NCBI RefSeq assembly: GCF_018200035.1
Contig: NZ_CP073581.1
Coordinates: 2,352,501-2,416,500, forward strand
Reading direction: 5' to 3'
From: Sulfitobacter albidus
GTDB taxonomy: Bacteria; Pseudomonadota; Alphaproteobacteria; Rhodobacterales; Rhodobacteraceae
DNA length: 64,000 nt
The notes beneath the pieces were generated by a model, which made no database searches, was not told where the DNA came from, and worked only from the letters and a program-made list of their open reading frames with translations. Positions within the stretch are counted from its first letter, which is position 1; the number at the start of each line of letters is the position of its first letter. Shown one piece after another: positions 61,008 through 64,000 of this stretch. Made by a program: the position numbers and the translations under genes.

Positions 61008-61403
61008 TTATTGCATCTTGCGTTTTGGTTTGAACGGGAGCGGCAGGATCGGGATACCGTCGTCGATCAGCTTGCGCGCCTCTGCGCCGCTCGCCTCCCC
61101 GTAGATCGAGGTCTCCTCGGCGATCCCCTCGTGCATCTCCCGCGCCCGCTGGGCAAAAGCGCCGCCCACGTAGGTTGCGTTTTCCTCGACCTCGCGCCGC
61201 ATCCGCGCGACGGGGTCTTCCGGCGCGGTTTCCTGCGCCTTGGCGGCGACCGGCGGGGCCATCAAAGCCTTGCGCACACCGCCCCCGCCGCAAACCGCAC
61301 AGCTCAGATGCCCCGCGCGCGCCAGCGTGTCGAAAGCGGCGGCGGACTGAAACCAGCTGTCAAAGGCGTGGCCCTTGTCACATGTCAATGCGTAGCGGAT
61401 CAT
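61008..61403 (-). CDS. DUF1178 family protein
   Basis: A 131-residue protein MIRYALTCDKGHAFDSWFQS then CAVCGGGGVRKALMAPPVAA, and IDDGIPILPLPF at the end. Cysteines in TCDKGH and LSCAVCG form a zinc-ribbon-like pair. The family is widespread in alphaproteobacteria, without known function, often next to NUDIX genes as here. Confidence 0.9.
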   Translation of the reverse strand: MIRYALTCDKGHAFDSWFQSAAAFDTLARAGHLSCAVCGGGGVRKALMAPPVAAKAQETAPEDPVARMRREVEENATYVGGAFAQRAREMHEGIAEETSIYGEASGAEARKLIDDGIPILPLPFKPKRKMQ

Positions 61404-61454
61404 CCTGCGAAACCCTTTCCCTCGGGCTGAAGATGGGGCGCATGCCCGCCCCGG

Positions 61455-61928
61455 TCAAGCGGGGCCGCGCCCCTCTGGCGGCACGAAGCCGACGATCAGC
61501 TTGCCCAGCGCCTTGCTGTCGAGCAGTTTCGCCGCCTTCTTGCGCGAAACCCACATCCGGCGGCGTTCGCGCGCCTCGGGGTAGCGTTTTTTCAACGCCG
61601 TGACGCGGATGGGATAGAGGACCGCAAGCACGGGCACGTCGGGGCGGTTCTTGCGACCGATCTTGATGTAGGAGTAGACGCCGACACTGGTGTCGCTCGC
61701 CTGTCCACGCACGCCGGCCTCTTCCCAGGCTTCGCGGGCGGCACAGGCGGCGGGCGTCTTGCCCTCCATCGGCCAGCCCTTGGGCACGATCCAGCGCTTG
61801 CGGCGGCGTGAGGTGATCAGCAGCACCTCGACCTTGCCCGCCTTCATACGGTAGCACAGCGCCGCGAACTGCGTACGCACCGCCCCCTTGGCGGCACCAT
61901 GAAGCGTGAGGGGCTGCTGTCGTACCAT
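61455..61928 (-). CDS. NUDIX hydrolase
   Basis: A 157-residue hydrolase with the NUDIX box GWPMEGKTPAACAAREAWEE (metal-binding REAWEEAG). Features RRKRWIVPKGWP and SYIKIGRKNRPDV resemble diphosphoinositol polyphosphate-type NUDIX enzymes common in alphaproteobacteria, but the substrate is unknown. ATG 61928 was chosen; the long frame upstream is antisense to modA. Confidence 0.88.
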   Translation of the reverse strand: MVRQQPLTLHGAAKGAVRTQFAALCYRMKAGKVEVLLITSRRRKRWIVPKGWPMEGKTPAACAAREAWEEAGVRGQASDTSVGVYSYIKIGRKNRPDVPVLAVLYPIRVTALKKRYPEARERRRMWVSRKKAAKLLDSKALGKLIVGFVPPEGRGPA

Positions 61929-62022
61929 GATGCATGACGTAGCGGCTTTGCCCCGGCAGGGCCAGCGGTTTGCGCCTTTTTGGCCCCTTGCCGCGCCCGG
62001 ATGCTTAACGGATAGTCGCCCC

Positions 62023-62736
62023 ATGCTGCGTCTTTTGTGTCTTCTTTTTCTCGTTTTTGCCCAGCCGGTTCTGGCGCAGGATCTGCGTGTGCTGGCCGCC
62101 GCCAGCCTGCGCGACGCGATGGGCGAGATTGCGGAGCAATGGCCGGGTGACGTGACGCTGTCGTTCGCGGGTTCGGGCACACTGGCACGGCAGATCGCCG
62201 CCGGGGTGCCGGCAGATGCGGTGATATTGGCGCACCGCGACTGGATGGCCTGGCTGGACGGGCGCGGCGCGCTGGCGGCCCCTGCGCGCGATGTGGCGGG
62301 CGGCACGCTGGTGGTGATCGGGCGCGTTGATGCGGATCCGCTAGAGTCACCGAACGCGCAGGCGCTTTTGAGCGCCTTGGCCAGGGGGCGGCTGGCGATG
62401 GGCCAGCGCGACGGAGTGCCCGCCGGAACATACGCCCGCGAATGGTTGCGCAGTATCGGCGCGTGGGACAGCCTCGCGCCACGGCTGGCCGAAACCGACA
62501 ACGTGCGCGCCGCGCTCGCGCTGGTGGCGCAAGGGGCGGCACCGCTGGGCATTGTCTATGCCGCCGATGCCGTGGCCGAACCGCGCGTGCGCGTGCTCTA
62601 CCGCGTGCCTGCCGGTGAACACAGCCCGATCCGCTATCCCGCCGCAGCCCTTACAGAGGCGGGGATCGCCTTTGTCGACTACCTTGAGAGCGACGCCGCG
62701 CAGGATATCTTTGCCCGCCACGGATTCACGCAATGA
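62023..62736 (+). CDS. modA: Molybdate-binding periplasmic protein ModA
   Basis: A 237-residue exported solute-binding protein: signal peptide LLCLLFLVFAQPVLAQ, then LRVLAAASLRDAMGEIAEQW and VTLSFAGSGTLARQIAAGVPADAV, which contain the molybdate-coordinating Ser residues of ModA. Longer in-frame extension upstream runs through the intergenic region and was dropped. It feeds ModBC; ATG overlaps of modB and modC follow. Confidence 0.94.
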   Translation: MLRLLCLLFLVFAQPVLAQDLRVLAAASLRDAMGEIAEQWPGDVTLSFAGSGTLARQIAAGVPADAVILAHRDWMAWLDGRGALAAPARDVAGGTLVVIGRVDADPLESPNAQALLSALARGRLAMGQRDGVPAGTYAREWLRSIGAWDSLAPRLAETDNVRAALALVAQGAAPLGIVYAADAVAEPRVRVLYRVPAGEHSPIRYPAAALTEAGIAFVDYLESDAAQDIFARHGFTQ

Positions 62737-63425
62737 GCTTTGACGCCGCCGCGTGGGAGGCGCTGGCGCTGTCGCTGCGCGTGGCCGTCTGCGCAACTCT
62801 GCTTGCGGTGCCGCTGGCGCTGGCCGTCGCATGGTTGCTTGCCCGGCGGGAATTTCGCGGCAAAACGCTCGTCAGCGCGCTGGTACATCTGCCGCTCGTG
62901 CTGCCCCCGGTGGTCACGGGCTATCTGCTGCTGGTGGTGTTCTCACCTGCCGCCCCGGTGGGAGGCGCTCTCGAAGCAGTCGGCCTGGGGCTTGCGTTTC
63001 GGTGGACGGGTGCGGTGCTGGCGGCCGTGGTGATGGGGTTTCCGTTGATGGTGCGCGCGATGCGGCTCGCGTTCGAAGCGGTCGACCCGCGCCTTGAGGA
63101 AGCCGCCGCCACCCTCGGCGCCTCGCGGCTGGCGGTCTTTGGCCGGGTGACGCTGCCGCTGATCGCGCCGGGGATCCTTGCCGGGGCGGTTCTGGGATTT
63201 GCCAAGGCGATGGGTGAATTCGGCGCTACCATCACCTTTGTCGCCAACATCCCCGGGGAGACGCAGACGCTGCCCCTCGCCATCTGGACGGCGCTTCAGA
63301 TCCCGGGCGGGGAGCCGCAGGCGATTGCGCTTGCCGTCCTCTCCTGCGCCGTGGCGCTGGCGGCAGTGTTCGTGTCGGAAAAACTGTCGACCCGCGTTGC
63401 CGCGCGCATCGGGGCGGCACGGTGA
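62733..63425 (+). CDS. modB: Molybdate ABC transporter permease ModB
   Basis: A 230-residue permease with five to six helices and the inner-membrane component motif EEAAATLGASRLAVFGRVTL (EAA loop, about residues 112-131) that contacts the ATPase. GFAKAMGEFGATITFVANIP is typical of ModB. ATG overlaps the modA stop; its stop overlaps the modC GTG. Confidence 0.95.
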   Translation: MSFDAAAWEALALSLRVAVCATLLAVPLALAVAWLLARREFRGKTLVSALVHLPLVLPPVVTGYLLLVVFSPAAPVGGALEAVGLGLAFRWTGAVLAAVVMGFPLMVRAMRLAFEAVDPRLEEAAATLGASRLAVFGRVTLPLIAPGILAGAVLGFAKAMGEFGATITFVANIPGETQTLPLAIWTALQIPGGEPQAIALAVLSCAVALAAVFVSEKLSTRVAARIGAAR

Positions 63426-64000
63426 AGCTGGCGCTGACCCATCGCTTCGAGGGCTTCACGCTCGACCTCGCTTTGGAAGCCGGGCCGGGTGTGACCGCGC
63501 TGTTCGGGCGCTCGGGCGCGGGCAAATCCACCGTGGTGAAGGCGGTGGCGGGCCTGCTGCGGCCCGACAGGGGGCTGCTGCAGATCGGCGGCGAGACGCT
63601 GATGGACACGGCGGCGGGCCTGCATGTGCCACCGCACAAGCGTCGCTTTGGCACTGTGTTTCAGGACGCGCGGCTGTTTCCGCACCTTACCGTGGCGCAG
63701 AACCTCGATTTCGGCACCCGCTATGCACGCGGGCCGGTTGTGGCGCGCGACGATGTGGTCGATCTGCTGGGCATCGCAGAGCTGATGGCGCGGCTGCCGC
63801 ATCATCTGTCGGGCGGGGAGCGACAGCGCGTGGCGCTGGGGCGCGCGCTGCTGAGCGGGCCGCGCATGCTGTTGATGGACGAGCCGCTGGCAAGCCTCGA
63901 CGCGCCGCGCCGGGCCGAAATCCTGCCCTATCTGGAGCGGTTGCGCGACGGACCACTGGGCCTGCCGATCCTCTATGTCAGCCACGCGATTGAGGAGATC
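63422..64000 (+). CDS. modC: Molybdate ABC transporter ATP-binding protein ModC (partial, runs off window)
   Basis: The first 193 residues are visible, starting at GTG 63422 (GTGA overlap). Walker A FGRSGAGKST, Q-loop FQDARLFPHL, signature LSGGERQRVALGRAL, Walker B MLLMDEPLASLD and H-loop VSHAIEEI are present. The C-terminal Mop molybdate-sensing domain, if any, lies beyond the window. Confidence 0.95.
   Translation, partial: MKLALTHRFEGFTLDLALEAGPGVTALFGRSGAGKSTVVKAVAGLLRPDRGLLQIGGETLMDTAAGLHVPPHKRRFGTVFQDARLFPHLTVAQNLDFGTRYARGPVVARDDVVDLLGIAELMARLPHHLSGGERQRVALGRALLSGPRMLLMDEPLASLDAPRRAEILPYLERLRDGPLGLPILYVSHAIEEI

Overview
The window is chromosomal DNA from a GC-rich alphaproteobacterium, almost certainly a member of the Rhodobacterales/Roseobacter group. 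This rests on gene content and order rather than any marker RNA: a 44-residue aa3-type cytochrome oxidase subunit IV, the uvrC-pgsA-moaD-moaE run, plant-type glutamate-cysteine ligase, a cyanide-insensitive type bd oxidase with a DUF2474 subunit, a lysC-ptsP neighbourhood, and a long DmdC-like acyl-CoA dehydrogenase. Genus cannot be resolved. I saw no rRNA or tRNA genes, insertion sequences, prophage genes or CRISPR arrays; genes cover nearly all of the window and intergenic gaps stay under 300 bases.

1-4.6 kb (minus strand) is a seven-gene molybdenum-cofactor unit: fdhD, three YcxB-like membrane proteins, mobA, mobB and a gene that reads from a DUF429-like domain into what looks like MoeA. 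Every junction is a 4-base start/stop overlap. 4.6-9.7 kb holds azlCD, a lipoprotein, the oxidase subunit IV, a metallo-hydrolase and an acyl-CoA dehydrogenase with two frameshifts. 9.8-17.3 kb holds a threonylcarbamoyl-AMP synthase, a YqgE protein, a DsbD-alpha-like periplasmic protein and an RND efflux pair whose pump gene is frameshifted. 17.4-19.4 kb is a UDG-LysE-MoaB operon.

19.4-26.1 kb (plus strand) is the most unusual stretch. It is one tightly packed run of twelve genes from a good promoter before pyrB to a hairpin after the last gene: pyrB, four small membrane proteins, a dihydroorotase homologue lacking catalytic residues, plsY, a small unknown, a GbsR/MarR regulator and three small multi-spanning membrane proteins.

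26.2-41 kb is mostly housekeeping: gshA, rsmE, ubiA, a BON/OmpA periplasmic protein, uvrC-pgsA-moaD-moaE, then a minus-strand run of ABC transporter, S49 peptidase, a tiny zinc-ribbon protein, a cation antiporter and a FolM-like reductase. 41-51.2 kb has a DMT transporter, a quinone oxidoreductase, and a two-component system lying between cydAB-DUF2474 and a divergent HtrA protease, followed by DUF2946 and PCuAC copper proteins, a nucleoside hydrolase and a small unknown.

51.5-64 kb has a ThDP enzyme, a GNAT protein, a GcvA-type regulator, an M24 peptidase, ptsP, lysC, an SDR, DUF1178, a NUDIX hydrolase and modABC (modC cut by the window end). Molybdenum genes therefore appear in four separate places (cofactor assembly and maturation at 1-4.6 kb, moaB at 17.5 kb, moaDE at 33 kb, uptake at 62-64 kb), so molybdate uptake, cofactor synthesis and formate dehydrogenase maturation are all represented.
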